From: Micrococcales bacterium | Lineage (GTDB): Bacteria; Actinomycetota; Actinomycetes; Actinomycetales; Microbacteriaceae | Reading direction: 5' to 3' | Length of the DNA stretch: 55,250 nt | Assembly (NCBI GenBank): GCA_024641015.1 | Contig: JAHEDU010000002.1 | Span: 6,007-61,256 of the forward strand | Shown: positions 1 to 10,544 of the stretch, in pieces | How positions within the stretch are numbered: the first letter of the stretch is position 1 | Layout: each line of letters starts with the position of its first letter | Position numbers and translations under genes: made by a program | The notes under the pieces: generated by a model | What the model saw: the letters and a program-made list of their open reading frames with translations, nothing else | What the model was told of the DNA's origin: nothing | The model's database searches: none

Positions 1-847
1 CGGGTGCGGTGATTCCGAAACCGAGGAACGACAGCGCGGTTTCGGTGAGGATTGCGCCGGCCATCAAGAGGGTTGCGTTGACGACGATGACACCGATCGA
101 GTTCGGCAGGATGTGGCGGAAGATGATTCGCGCGTTGGTTGCGCCCGCGACTCGCGCCGCATCGACGAACTCGCGCTCGCGCAACGACAGGAATTCACCA
201 CGGACCAGTCGAGCGAGGCCAACCCAGGAAACTGCTCCAAGCAGCAGTCCGAGCGAGATTGCGTTACCGCCGACCGTGCGTCCGAGGACTGCGCCGAGAA
301 CCAGACCAGGGATGATGATGATGACGTCGGTCAGTCGCATGAGGATGGAATCGACACAGCCACGAACGAAGCCCGACACCGCGCCGATGACGACACCGAG
401 CACGGTCGCGATGCTTCCGATGAGGAACACGACCGTCAGCGACTGCTGGATTCCGCGCATCACGCGAGCGAAGATGTCCTTGCCCAACGTGTCCTGGCCG
501 AAGGGGTGCTCCCACGAGGGAACTCCGCCTGGCGAAGTGATCGGGTAGTTCTCGTACCAGTTGAAGTGCCACCAACCGGTGATGCGCAACCCATCGAGGA
601 TGATCTTCCCGGTCTCGAAATCGGCGGCGAGTTTTCCGGTTCCGCCGATGATCGTTCCGACCGACGTGAACGCCAGGATGATGACCGCGGCGAGGACGAT
701 GACACTCGTAACGGCTGCGCGGTGCTGGAAGAAACGACGGCGAACGATGGTTGAGAGGCTGAGTCCCTCGATCTGTCGTTGCTCAATGGTGAGTTCCGAC
801 AAAGCGAGCTGCTCGGTCGACGGGAAGTTGTCTTTGTTCTTTGCCAT
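1..847 (-). CDS. ABC transporter permease, DppC/OppC-like (3' end beyond window)
   Basis: Minus-strand frame from ATG at 847: MAKNKDNFPSTEQLALSELTIEQRQIEG...; BPD-type permease region with EFVDAARVAGATNARIIFRHILPN; next to DppB-like permease and SBP. Confidence 0.9.
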   Translation of the reverse strand, partial: MAKNKDNFPSTEQLALSELTIEQRQIEGLSLSTIVRRRFFQHRAAVTSVIVLAAVIILAFTSVGTIIGGTGKLAADFETGKIILDGLRITGWWHFNWYENYPITSPGGVPSWEHPFGQDTLGKDIFARVMRGIQQSLTVVFLIGSIATVLGVVIGAVSGFVRGCVDSILMRLTDVIIIIPGLVLGAVLGRTVGGNAISLGLLLGAVSWVGLARLVRGEFLSLREREFVDAARVAGATNARIIFRHILPNSIGVIVVNATLLMAGAILTETALSFLGFGITAP

Positions 848-850
848 GGC

Positions 851-2401
851 TTAGCTGTCCGTCACACGAATTCGAGGGTCGAGGGCTGAATAGGCGAGGT
901 CCGCCAGGATGTTGAAGATGACCGCGGCGATTCCCGTCACGAGGAAGACGCCCATCACGAGGTTCACGTCGACGTGGTACAGGCCCCACCCGAAGAGTGC
1001 ACCCATACCCTGCCACGCGAACACGCGCTCGGTGATGATGGCTCCACCGATGACGGCTCCGAAGTCGAAGGCGACGATGGTCGCGATGGGGATGAGGGCG
1101 TTGCGGAAGGCGTGACGCATGATTACGGTCGCCTCAGGAAGACCCTTTGCGCGAGCGGTGCGGACGTAGTCCTGGTTGAGAACTTCGAGCAGGCTGGCAC
1201 GCGTGTAGCGGGTGTACCCGGCGATCGAAATGATCATGAGCGCGGCAGTCGGCAGGATGATGTGCGTCGCCGAGTCGAGCATGCGAAGCCACGTGTCCGG
1301 GTGGTTTGTCAGCGTCGGAGTCGTTGCACCAATTGTCGAGATGGCACCGGACCGCAGCGGGATCAATTGGATGTACTCGCCCCAGCGCATGAACATCTGG
1401 TCGAGAACGAGCGGCAGGGTCGAAATTGCACCAGCGAGCGCGGCGGTGCGGATGGCATCTCGGCGGTCGTCGCCGCCCAGGAGGAATCCGGCTAGCGCAC
1501 CGACGGCGGCGAGTGCGACGGCAACGATGAGGATCGTAATCGGAGTGTTGAGGTAGAACCACAGGAACTGCAGCGGGAACCACAGCGCGATGACCGCACC
1601 GATAGTCACGGCGACTGACAACACGATCGGGCGACGCTTGACGCTCGACGTGATGAACAACATCAGCGCACCGATGCCGGCGGCAAGCAGCGCAACACCG
1701 ATGATTCCGATCGAGGGCTTCGCGAACCACTGGGTGATGTCGGCGAGCACCAGTATCGCGGTGACGAGAACGAGGGTGATGCCGGCGGTGCGAAGTCGAG
1801 ACACGAGTCGGCCTCCGACCACGGAGGAGACGAGGAACGCGAGGAGCGCCCCGACCCCAAGAGCTACCCACCACGGAATCACGGGATTACCGAGGAACTC
1901 GTTGAAGCGAATCGCACCGAATTCCTTGAGGAGGACGGCGACCCAGAAGATGGGGAGCGAGTAGAAGATGAAGGCAGCGAAGGTGACGGTGTAGTCGTAA
2001 CCCGAGTACTGGCGAAGTGCGGTCGTCATACCGATTGCGACACCGAGAAGAATCGACAGGATCGTGGCGAGGACGACGAGCGACAGCGTCGACTCCATGG
2101 CGTTGGCCAGTGCGTTCGCGACGGGTTCGTCTCCGCGCGACACTGAGATTCCCAGGTCGCAACGACCGATGACACAGCTCGCGGCTCCGCCCAGCCACTT
2201 GAAGTAGCGGAAAATCGGCGGGGTGTTGAGATCCAGCTTCTCGGTCAGTGTCGCCATTTTGGCAACCGACTGGGGGTCCTTGTTGAGGCGAAGGTCCTGA
2301 AGCGGGTCACCCGAGTTTGCGGTCAACATGTAGACAAAGAACGATGCGACGAACAGCACCGCGAGAGTCGCCGCGAGTCGTCTTGAGATGAAACTGAGCA
2401 T
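851..2401 (-). CDS. ABC transporter permease, DppB/OppB-like, enlarged (516 aa)
   Basis: N-terminal MLSFISRRLAATLAVLFVASFFVYML and C-terminal VRTARAKGLPEATVIMRHAFRNALIPIATIVAFDFGAVIGGAIITERVF are typical of DppB. Confidence 0.92.
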   Translation of the reverse strand: MLSFISRRLAATLAVLFVASFFVYMLTANSGDPLQDLRLNKDPQSVAKMATLTEKLDLNTPPIFRYFKWLGGAASCVIGRCDLGISVSRGDEPVANALANAMESTLSLVVLATILSILLGVAIGMTTALRQYSGYDYTVTFAAFIFYSLPIFWVAVLLKEFGAIRFNEFLGNPVIPWWVALGVGALLAFLVSSVVGGRLVSRLRTAGITLVLVTAILVLADITQWFAKPSIGIIGVALLAAGIGALMLFITSSVKRRPIVLSVAVTIGAVIALWFPLQFLWFYLNTPITILIVAVALAAVGALAGFLLGGDDRRDAIRTAALAGAISTLPLVLDQMFMRWGEYIQLIPLRSGAISTIGATTPTLTNHPDTWLRMLDSATHIILPTAALMIISIAGYTRYTRASLLEVLNQDYVRTARAKGLPEATVIMRHAFRNALIPIATIVAFDFGAVIGGAIITERVFAWQGMGALFGWGLYHVDVNLVMGVFLVTGIAAVIFNILADLAYSALDPRIRVTDS

Positions 2402-2501
2402 GCCGTCCTACCGTGCACCCCGTCGTTGGGGCGCGAACTATGTGCTCGCTATCCTAGCCAGCCCCGCCACCCCACACACGACATTTGCACGAAAACGGCG
2501 A

Positions 2502-2527
2502 AGGCCGGGCGATTTCTCGCCCGACCT
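2502..2527 (-). terminator. Intercistronic hairpin between SBP and permease genes (attenuator or mRNA-stabilising element)
   Basis: Inverted repeat AGGcCGGGCGA-TTTC-TCGCCCGaCCT with a perfect 7-bp inner stem. Confidence 0.55.
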
Positions 2528-2548
2528 CCGTCGTTGTGCAGTTTTCGA

Positions 2549-4372
2549 CTACTGCGCTGCAGCAGCCGGCGACCACTCCCAGAAGTTCCAGAAGTAGTTG
2601 GGCGACAGCGGCGCGGGCGTGATGCCCTCGACTCCGTTGTCCCACCAGGTGAGTCCGGGGAACTGGAAGATGGGCAGCGAAGCTGCGTCATCAAACAGCG
2701 ACTTTTCAATCGTCGTCTGAAGCTCAGCCTGCTTTGCCGGGTCGGTTTCCGTCTCAAGAGCGGCCAGGTTGTCTACGACGTCCTGGTTCTTGTAGTGCTG
2801 GAAGTTCGACGGCTTAGCGTTGCCATCCTTGTCCATTCCGTACATCTGGTCGTTACCCGAGATCGCGAGGCTGGTCGAGCTCCATGCGAAGATGACGGCG
2901 TCGTGCGGGTTGATCGGGAATACGGACGGGTCGGTGAACAGCCAGTCGGGTTCTGACGTGTCAACCACGTTGAATCCGCTCTGGAGTGCGTTCGCCTGAA
3001 TGAGCTCGAACTCCTGGCCACGACGGACGTTGCCCTCGGGGTACCAGAACTTGACGGTGACCGGAGTCTTCACGCCAGCCGACGCAAGGAGGTCCTTGGC
3101 CTTGGCGACACGCTCGGCGTCGGTTCCTCCGAAGAAGTCCGAACCGTTGCCTGCAACGACGGTGTCATAGTTCGGCGAACCGGGGACTACGGTCAGAGCG
3201 TTACGGAGCTGTGCGTCAGGGTTGAGCGGCTTGATGATGTTGTCGAGGATCTGGTCGCGCGGGATCGACAGCAGGAATGCCTGTCGAACTGCGAGAGCCT
3301 TGGCCTCGTCGCCACCGTAGGTCGCGGGGTCGAAGGGACCGCCGTTGTCGAACGTCAGGTCGACGTGCTCGAACGCGGCTTCGTCGCCACCGGCGTACGA
3401 ACCGTTCTTGAGTCCCTTGACCAGAGCAAGGAGGTCAGCCGTGGGCTGTCCCGATGCGGCCTGGACGTCACCGTTGTCAACAGCCTGAACTGCTGCGGTG
3501 GGGTCTCCGATTTCACGGATGGTGATGCGCTCGTACTTCGGCGAGGGGCCCCACGCGTAGAGGGGGTTCGCAACGAGGGTCACGTGGTCGTCAGCAACAA
3601 CTTCTTCGACTCGGTAGGGACCGTTCGACAGGAAGACGTACTTCTTCGAACCTTCCGCCGGGTCGGTGTCCGCTGCGGTTGCGTCGGTGACCTGGTAGCC
3701 GGTGTTCCAGACGTCGGCGACCTTCTGGAGCCACTTCGTGTCTCCGGCGGTAACGGCGTCGATGAACTTCTTCTTGGCCTCAGCAGGATCGGTGATCTCG
3801 GGGTAGGCCATCATGACCGTTCCGTGAGCCGAAACGCCCAGTCCGTAGTTGAGCTCCCAGTCGACGAATGCCTTGTCGTATTCGTACTGGATAGTTCCAC
3901 CATTGAGGGTGGGGAGCTTCGATGCGAGGTCGTCACGGGGAGCGGCGTGCTGGAACAAGTAGGTTCCGTCGTCGTTCTTGAAGTACCCGTAGCCGACAAC
4001 CCACGAGAGCAGCAGGTCGGCCGAGTCGACATCGACGCCGTCAGACCACTTGACGTTGTCGTTGACGGTGTACTTGACCGTGAGGGGCTCGTCGCTGACC
4101 TTCTCGTACGTTCCGAAGTCTTCTGACTTCTGAAGCGCCGGGGTCTCGTCGTAGTAGTTGAATCCGCTGTTGGCGATGTAGGTAACGATCGAGTTCGAAA
4201 CGTTGTTACCCGATGCCGAAGCCGAGTTGAACTCCGAGGCGATATCGTTCCACGCAACCGTAATTGCAGTGTCCTTGATCACCTGAGACTGATACGGAAG
4301 CGCACAACCCGAGAGCACAACAGCGCTGGCTCCGAGTGCGGCAACCGTTGCGAGAATTCGCTTGAATTTCAC
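2549..4372 (-). CDS. ABC transporter substrate-binding protein, family 5 (peptide-type lipoprotein)
   Basis: Lipobox-like ASAVVLSGCALPYQS at the N-terminus; SBP_bac_5-like architecture; upstream of the two permeases. Confidence 0.93.
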   Translation of the reverse strand: MKFKRILATVAALGASAVVLSGCALPYQSQVIKDTAITVAWNDIASEFNSASASGNNVSNSIVTYIANSGFNYYDETPALQKSEDFGTYEKVSDEPLTVKYTVNDNVKWSDGVDVDSADLLLSWVVGYGYFKNDDGTYLFQHAAPRDDLASKLPTLNGGTIQYEYDKAFVDWELNYGLGVSAHGTVMMAYPEITDPAEAKKKFIDAVTAGDTKWLQKVADVWNTGYQVTDATAADTDPAEGSKKYVFLSNGPYRVEEVVADDHVTLVANPLYAWGPSPKYERITIREIGDPTAAVQAVDNGDVQAASGQPTADLLALVKGLKNGSYAGGDEAAFEHVDLTFDNGGPFDPATYGGDEAKALAVRQAFLLSIPRDQILDNIIKPLNPDAQLRNALTVVPGSPNYDTVVAGNGSDFFGGTDAERVAKAKDLLASAGVKTPVTVKFWYPEGNVRRGQEFELIQANALQSGFNVVDTSEPDWLFTDPSVFPINPHDAVIFAWSSTSLAISGNDQMYGMDKDGNAKPSNFQHYKNQDVVDNLAALETETDPAKQAELQTTIEKSLFDDAASLPIFQFPGLTWWDNGVEGITPAPLSPNYFWNFWEWSPAAAAQ

Positions 4373-4540
4373 TGATTACCTCCTTTACATGGGAACGGCT
4401 ACCAAGCCAATAAATCTTGGCGCATTCCATGGTTGCGCCCAGACTATTCCCGATATCGTGATGGAAACAGCACAAACGGATACAGTTCGGTAACGAAAAG
4501 TAACGAATTTCGGTTCGCGAACGACGATTGGAGTCGCCTA

Positions 4541-5296
4541 ATGAACCGAACACGGTGGGAAATCGTCGTTGTCTTGCTGTTGTCCTACGGGATGTCGGCA
4601 CTCTATTCGATTGTCGGAATCGCCGATCGGCTGACCCGCCCAGAATCGCTGAGCCAGCAAACGGCCACCCTCAATCGCCCGTTGGCGACACAGGAACTTT
4701 TCGACCTGCTGTACCAACTGCTCGGAGTCGCGACCGGCCTGGCTCCCGTTGCCCTCGTCGTGTGGCTGGTATGGCGAGACCGCGCACCGAAGCTCGGCGC
4801 GATCGGGTTGGGCTGGGAACCGGGCCGGCGCCACCTTGGGCACGAACTCACGATGGGCGTGGTGTTTGCCGCCGCGATCGGCATTCCGGGGATTGGCGTC
4901 TACCTCGGGGCGCGCGCCCTGAATCTTGGCGTCACCGTCGTCCCGACCGCGTTGGACACACACTGGTGGACGATTCCTGTATTGATTCTGTGGGCGCTTC
5001 GCGCCGGCATTGGCGAAGAGGTCATCGTGATTGGCTACCTCTTCGACCGGCTCAAGCAGATTGGCTGGTCTCCGTGGGTAATCGTCGTCAGCGCTGCCGT
5101 TCTGCGCGGGACGTACCACCTGTATCAGGGCTTTGGCGGGTTCGTTGGCAACATCGCTATGGGGCTCGTGTTCGGCGCGTTGTACATGTGGAAGAGGCGA
5201 CTGCTCCCCCTCATCACGGCTCACGTCATCATCGACACCGTCGCGTTCGTCGGCTACCCGCTCGCGGTGGTGTGGTTCCCCGGGGTCTTCGCCTAA
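4541..5296 (+). CDS. CPBP family intramembrane metalloprotease
   Basis: ALRAGIGEEVIVIGYLFDRL, VLRGTYHLYQGFGGFVGNIAMGLVFG and ITAHVIIDT motifs; GGAG upstream of ATG 4541. Confidence 0.88.
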   Translation: MNRTRWEIVVVLLLSYGMSALYSIVGIADRLTRPESLSQQTATLNRPLATQELFDLLYQLLGVATGLAPVALVVWLVWRDRAPKLGAIGLGWEPGRRHLGHELTMGVVFAAAIGIPGIGVYLGARALNLGVTVVPTALDTHWWTIPVLILWALRAGIGEEVIVIGYLFDRLKQIGWSPWVIVVSAAVLRGTYHLYQGFGGFVGNIAMGLVFGALYMWKRRLLPLITAHVIIDTVAFVGYPLAVVWFPGVFA

Positions 5297-5341
5297 ACAG
5301 TGGTACCATTTCCCGTACAATTGAGTATGGGAGGAGAAACG

Positions 5342-5590
5342 ATGTCCATCACCGCCAGCGATGCCCGAAAAGACCTCTTCGGCATCATCGAGAAAGTGAA
5401 CCTCGACATGACCGTCATCGAAATCACCTCCAAGCGCGGCTCGGCCGTGATCCTTTCCAAGTCGGAGTACGACTCACTCGTCGAGACGTGTTACCTGTTA
5501 GGCAATCCGGCGAATGCACGCCGACTCTATGATTCACTGGACGCCGTGAAGCAGGGCCAATTTGAGACCCACGAGCTCGACACCGAATGA
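5342..5590 (+). CDS. Type II antitoxin, Phd/YefM family
   Basis: MSITASDARKDLFGIIEKVNLDMTVIEITSKRGSAVILSKSEYDSL is a typical YefM N-terminal half; 4-bp ATGA overlap with the next ORF. Confidence 0.9.
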   Translation: MSITASDARKDLFGIIEKVNLDMTVIEITSKRGSAVILSKSEYDSLVETCYLLGNPANARRLYDSLDAVKQGQFETHELDTE

Positions 5591-5853
5591 CCCGCCGCGA
5601 ACTGTCGTGGACATCGAACGGCTGGGCCGATTACGTGCATTGGCAATCAACCGACCGCGCAATCCTCAAACGAATCAACCTGCTGATCGAGGACTGCTTG
5701 CGCGCCAATGACTCCGACGGAATCGGAAAGCCCGAGAGGCTTCGTCACGACCTCAGCGGTTACTGGTCGCGACGAATCAATCACGAACACCGACTCGTCT
5801 ACTGCATCACCGACACTTCAATTATTGTGGTGAGCGCCAGGCAGCACTACTAG
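5587..5853 (+). CDS. Txe/YoeB family addiction module toxin
   Basis: 88 aa with [42 protein letters not shown], the YoeB C-terminal signature. Confidence 0.92.
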   Translation: MTRRELSWTSNGWADYVHWQSTDRAILKRINLLIEDCLRANDSDGIGKPERLRHDLSGYWSRRINHEHRLVYCITDTSIIVVSARQHY

Positions 5854-8780
5854 TCGGCGAAGGCTGACGGGTCGGGGCAGGCACACGCGAGGTTGCGGTC
5901 ACCGTACGCGCCGTCGACGCGTCGCACCGGCGGCCAGTACTTGCCGTGGTCGATGTTCCCACCAGCCGACTCGAGGCTGCGCCACGGGTAAGCGGCGACC
6001 TCGCGCGAGTACGCGTGATCCCATTCACCGACGAGCAACGACTGCGCGGTGTGCGGTGCGTTGACGAGCGGGTTGTCGTCCGCCGGCCATTCGCCACGAC
6101 CGACGGCGTCGGCTTCGCGCTTGATGCCGATCATCGCCTCAATGAATCGATCGATTTCGACGAGGTCTTCCGATTCTGTCGGCTCGACCATGAGGGTTCC
6201 CGGAACCGGGAACGACATGGTCGGAGCGTGGAAGCCATAGTCGACGAGTCGCTTGGCAACGTCGTCAACCGTGACGCCGGTTTCGGCCGTCAGCGGACGC
6301 AGGTCGAGGATGCACTCGTGTGCGACGAGTCCGTTCTCGCCCGAGTACAGCACGGGGTAGTGCTCGCGCAGTCGAGCGGCGACGTAGTTCGCCGCGAGGA
6401 CAGCAGATGCGGTTGCGTGACGGAGTCCGTCGGCTCCCATCATGCGGACGTACGCCCACGAAATCGGCAGGATGCTGGGGCTTCCGAACGGAGCCGCCGT
6501 GACCGGACCGGCAGCGTGAATGAAAGGACCGGGAGCGCCGGTTTCGGAATCGAACGCGGGGTGAGCGTGCGACTGCGCCATCGGGTGACCGGGCAGGAAG
6601 GGCGCGAGGTGGGCCTTTGCCGCGACGGGACCAACACCGGGACCACCACCACCGTGCGGGATGGCGAAGGTCTTGTGCAGGTTGAGGTGCGAGACGTCTC
6701 CCCCGATGTCGCCGTATCGAGCGAACCCGAGAAGCGCGTTGAGGTTAGCGCCGTCGATGTAGACCTGGCCGCCGGCCTCATGGACCGCGTCGGTGATCGC
6801 GCGAATACCGTGCTCGTAGACGCCGTGGGTCGACGGGTACGTCACCATCAGTGCCGCGAGGGTCTCGCGGTTTTCGGCGATTTTCGCGTTGAGGTCGTCG
6901 ATGTCGACGTCACCGTTTTCCATGCACGCGACGACAACGACCTTCATGCCAGCAAGGACGGCCGAGGCCGCGTTGGTGCCGTGGGCGCTGGACGGGATGA
7001 TGCAGGTGACACGGTGGTCGTCGCCGCGCGAGAGGTGGTACCCGCGAATCGCGAGAAGACCGGCGAGCTCGCCCTGCGAACCGGCGTTCGGCTGCAGGCT
7101 GATCGTGTCGTAACCCGTGAGCTCGACGAGCCATTCCTCGAGTTGCGAGATGAGAAGCAGGTAGCCCCCGACGTCGTGGGCCGGTGCGTACGGGTGAAGT
7201 CCGCCGAACTCGCGCCATGTGACGGCTTCCATTTCGGTCGCCGCATTGAGCTTCATCGTGCAGGACCCGAGCGGGATCATTCCGCGGTCCAGTGCGTAGT
7301 CCTTGTCGGCGAGGCGCTTGAGGAAGCGCATCATCGACGTCTCGCTGCGGTGTGAGTTGAAAACCTCGTGAGTGAGGATTTCATCCGTGCGAAGTGCGCT
7401 CGTCGGGATCGACGTCACGCCGGTTGCCCCGCCCTTTTCCGGAGCGAGCCCGAACACGGTGTCGAGAAGTCGGTCATCCCCGCCGGCGAGGATGCCGGTG
7501 GCCTCATCGATCGACAACTCGTCGAACGACAACTGCAACGTGTCGGCGTCGACCAGGTGAAGCAGCACGCCCGCCTTGTGGGCCGCATCAACGATGGATG
7601 CCGCCTTGCCCGGTGCGTGAATCTGCACGGTGTCGAAGAAGTCCGAGTGAACAACGGAGTGGCCGGCGGCGGCCGCGCGTCGTGCGAATCGAGCGGCACG
7701 CTCGGCGACGGCGGTCGCGATTTCGCGAAGCCCGTCGGGGCCGTGGTACACCGCGTACATCGCGGCGAGGACAGCGAGGAGAACCTGTGCGGTGCAGATG
7801 TTCGACGTCGCCTTTTCACGACGGATGTGCTGTTCGCGCGCCTGAAGCGTGAGTCGGTAGGCGGGCTTGCCGTCAGCGTCTCGCGAGACTCCGATGAGTC
7901 GACCGGGCATCTGACGCTCGAGTCCCTCGCGAACTGCGAAGAACGCCGAGTGGGGTCCGCCAAATCCGAGCGGGACGCCGAAGCGCTGCGACGAACCGAC
8001 GACGATGTCTGCGCCCTGCGAACCGGGTGAACGAAGCAACGTCAGCGCGAGCAAGTCGCTTCCGACGACCGAGACGGCACCGGCGGCAGAGACGGCGGCG
8101 AGGTCAGCCGAGATGTCGCGGATGCGACCGGACGAACCGGGGTACTGCAAGTAAGCACCGAACGCGCCATCGGCGAGCGCCGCTGCGCCACCGCCCGCGG
8201 CGAAGTCGACGGCCTTGAGCGCGACACCGATCGGTTCAGCGCGGGTCTCGAGCACGGCACGAACCTGCGGGAAGATGTCGACGTCAACGAGGAATGTGGT
8301 CGACGAGTTTCCCGACACGCGACGTGCCATGAGCATTGCCTCGGCCGCGGCGGAGGCTTCGTCGAGCATTCCCGCGTTGGCGGTGCCCATTCCGGTCAGG
8401 TCGCACACCATCGTCTGGAACGTGATGAGTGCCTCGAGCCGACCCTGCGAGATCTCGGGCTGGTACGGGGTGTACGCCGTGTACCACGACGGGTTTTCCA
8501 GGATGTTTCGCTTGATGACACTGGGGATCACCGTGTCGTAATACCCCAGCCCGATCAGGCTGCGGTTGACGCGGTTCTCGTTTGCCAGGGCTCGCAACTC
8601 GGCGAGCGCCTCGCGTTCACTGGAGGCGGCGGGAATTCGCGACGCGAAGTCTCCTTGGCGGATCGCGCCGGGAACCGCCGCGTCCATAAGTGCGTCGAGT
8701 GACGCGTATCCGAGACGGTCGAGCATGGTCGCCTCGGAGGCACCCGCCGTGCCAATGTGTCGTGCGCGAAACTGAGTCAT
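5850..8780 (-). CDS. gcvP: Glycine dehydrogenase (decarboxylating), P protein
   Basis: 976 aa; FRARHIGTA start; [39 protein letters not shown]. Confidence 0.98.
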   Translation of the reverse strand: MTQFRARHIGTAGASEATMLDRLGYASLDALMDAAVPGAIRQGDFASRIPAASSEREALAELRALANENRVNRSLIGLGYYDTVIPSVIKRNILENPSWYTAYTPYQPEISQGRLEALITFQTMVCDLTGMGTANAGMLDEASAAAEAMLMARRVSGNSSTTFLVDVDIFPQVRAVLETRAEPIGVALKAVDFAAGGGAAALADGAFGAYLQYPGSSGRIRDISADLAAVSAAGAVSVVGSDLLALTLLRSPGSQGADIVVGSSQRFGVPLGFGGPHSAFFAVREGLERQMPGRLIGVSRDADGKPAYRLTLQAREQHIRREKATSNICTAQVLLAVLAAMYAVYHGPDGLREIATAVAERAARFARRAAAAGHSVVHSDFFDTVQIHAPGKAASIVDAAHKAGVLLHLVDADTLQLSFDELSIDEATGILAGGDDRLLDTVFGLAPEKGGATGVTSIPTSALRTDEILTHEVFNSHRSETSMMRFLKRLADKDYALDRGMIPLGSCTMKLNAATEMEAVTWREFGGLHPYAPAHDVGGYLLLISQLEEWLVELTGYDTISLQPNAGSQGELAGLLAIRGYHLSRGDDHRVTCIIPSSAHGTNAASAVLAGMKVVVVACMENGDVDIDDLNAKIAENRETLAALMVTYPSTHGVYEHGIRAITDAVHEAGGQVYIDGANLNALLGFARYGDIGGDVSHLNLHKTFAIPHGGGGPGVGPVAAKAHLAPFLPGHPMAQSHAHPAFDSETGAPGPFIHAAGPVTAAPFGSPSILPISWAYVRMMGADGLRHATASAVLAANYVAARLREHYPVLYSGENGLVAHECILDLRPLTAETGVTVDDVAKRLVDYGFHAPTMSFPVPGTLMVEPTESEDLVEIDRFIEAMIGIKREADAVGRGEWPADDNPLVNAPHTAQSLLVGEWDHAYSREVAAYPWRSLESAGGNIDHGKYWPPVRRVDGAYGDRNLACACPDPSAFAD

Positions 8781-8783
8781 GAA

Positions 8784-9155
8784 TTACTCCGTGATGAGGT
8801 CTTCGTACTCGTCGGCCGAGATGAGTGCGCCGAGCGAGGAGACGGAAACTGAGAAGAGCCAGCCGGCTCCGTAGGGGTCTGAGTTGACGAGTTCGGGCGA
8901 GTCGATGACGGCCTGGTTCGCTTCGAGGATTTCACCGGAGACGGGGGCGAAGAGCTCGCCGACCGACTTGGTCGATTCTGCTTCACCGACGATGGCGCCG
9001 GCAGCAATCGTCGTTCCCGCCTTGGGGAGGTCGACGTAGACAACGTCACCGAGTGCGTCCGCTGCGTACTGGGTGATTCCGACGACTGCGGTGTCGCCGT
9101 CGATGCGAACCCATTCGTGTTCGGACGTGTACTGGAGGTTGGTGGGGATGCTCAT
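8784..9155 (-). CDS. gcvH: Glycine cleavage system H protein
   Basis: [56 protein letters not shown] lipoyl site. Confidence 0.98.
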   Translation of the reverse strand: MSIPTNLQYTSEHEWVRIDGDTAVVGITQYAADALGDVVYVDLPKAGTTIAAGAIVGEAESTKSVGELFAPVSGEILEANQAVIDSPELVNSDPYGAGWLFSVSVSSLGALISADEYEDLITE

Positions 9156-10258
9156 GAGCGGGCCTTTCGGGAATAGAAGGGAAGGGGTACTACAACTGCA
9201 GGGATGTCGGTTCCGCGAACGTCGACGTCAACCGTCGTTCCCGGCTCGGCAAATTCGGGCTCGACCAGCGCGAAGGCGATGGGGTATCCGAGCGTGGGCG
9301 ACAGTGCGCCCGAGGTGATCACGCCGATGGTGCGACCGTTCGAGTGGATGGCGTAGTCGGCGCGACCCGCGCGCTTTCCTTCGCTTTGGATTCCGACAAG
9401 GCGGACAGCACCAGCGGAAACGCCTGCCATCACTCCTTCGCGACCGACGAAGTTGTCTTTCGACATGTCGACGACCTTCTCGAGTCCCGACTGGATCGGC
9501 TTCAAATCGAGGGACAGTTCGTGTCCGTAGAGCGGCATGCCTGCTTCGAGTCGGAGGGTGTCGCGGCACGCGAGACCGCACGCGAGCAGGTCGTGCCCGG
9601 CGCCAGCGGTCGACAGCGCCTTCCACAGTTCGGCGGCGTGCGCGTTTTCGATGTACAGCTCGAATCCGTCTTCACCGGTGTATCCCGTGCGACCGATCAG
9701 AACGGGAGTGCCGTCGAACGAACGAGGAAGGCAGCGGTAGTAGCCGAGCTCGGCGAGGCCGTCTGAATCGAGTCCGCCGGTCGCTTCAAGAATCGCCAGA
9801 GCGTTGGGACCCTGAACTGCGATGAGCGCGACGTCGTCCGAACGGTCATCAACGACACAGTCGAAGTTTGCTGCGCGTTCACGAATCGCTGCGGCTGCGG
9901 GGAAACGGTTCCCGGCGTTAGCGACGACCAGGAACTCATCGTCACCGAGGCGGTACACGACGACGTCATCGACGACAGTTCCCTGCTCGGACAGAATCAG
10001 TGAGTACTTGGCGCGACCCAGCGGAATAGTCGACAGGGTTCCCGCGAGAGCAAAGTCGAGAGCGGCGCCCGACTCGGGACCCGACACATAAATCTCGGCC
10101 ATGTGCGAGAGGTCGAAGATTCCGGCCGAGGTGCGCACTGCGTGGTGCTCGGCAAGATCCGACGTGTAACGAACGGGCATGTCCCAGCCCGCGAAATCCG
10201 TGAACGATGCACCGAGTTCGCGGTGAATCGCATCGAGTGGCGATTGCTTCAGGGTCAC
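9152..10258 (-). CDS. gcvT: Aminomethyltransferase (T protein)
   Basis: GTG start giving [31 protein letters not shown]; 4-bp overlap with gcvH; riboswitch upstream. Confidence 0.96.
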   Translation of the reverse strand: MTLKQSPLDAIHRELGASFTDFAGWDMPVRYTSDLAEHHAVRTSAGIFDLSHMAEIYVSGPESGAALDFALAGTLSTIPLGRAKYSLILSEQGTVVDDVVVYRLGDDEFLVVANAGNRFPAAAAIRERAANFDCVVDDRSDDVALIAVQGPNALAILEATGGLDSDGLAELGYYRCLPRSFDGTPVLIGRTGYTGEDGFELYIENAHAAELWKALSTAGAGHDLLACGLACRDTLRLEAGMPLYGHELSLDLKPIQSGLEKVVDMSKDNFVGREGVMAGVSAGAVRLVGIQSEGKRAGRADYAIHSNGRTIGVITSGALSPTLGYPIAFALVEPEFAEPGTTVDVDVRGTDIPAVVVPLPFYSRKARS

Positions 10259-10302
10259 AGGTCCTCCGGGCGTCAACGCGCCGCCGAATATCGGCTGCGG
10301 GA

Positions 10303-10470
10303 CTCCCCCTCTGTTACGGGACCTGAGAGTTTCGGGCCTGAGCCCTTTCACCTACGGCGGAGGATCGAACCTCGCTTTTCAGAGTGACCTGTCCCTGCGG
10401 TACGCGGACCTGAGAGTTTGGCGGGGAGGCTTGCTCCTTCGGTGACTGGTTGCCCAGTCTCTCCCGCAGA
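10303..10470 (-). promoter_or_regulatory. Tandem glycine riboswitch upstream of gcvT
   Basis: Minus strand: GGGAGAGACUGG...ACCGAAGGAGCAAGCC...AAACUCUCAGGUCC...CAGGGACAGGUCACUCUG then a second unit GCCGUAGGUGAAAGG...GAAACUCUCAGGUCCCGUAACAGAG; two copies of the conserved CUCUCAGG element. Confidence 0.93.
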
Positions 10471-10544
10471 GGTAAACGGTCGTCTTGAGTTATGCGTTCA
10501 GCATATCGCCCGACCCTCAAGAAAAATAGGGACGGCGCGGCGGG

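Noticed and set aside
1134-1874. 246-aa R/H-rich ORF within the DppB-like permease
   Set aside because: Out-of-frame same-strand ORF with extreme Arg/His content; not a protein.
3365-4126. 253-aa plus-strand ORF opposite the peptide SBP gene
   Set aside because: Shadow ORF over a well-supported lipoprotein gene.
5946-7355. 469-aa plus-strand ORF opposite gcvP
   Set aside because: Antisense to a highly conserved gcvP; composition is typical of a shadow ORF and matches no family.
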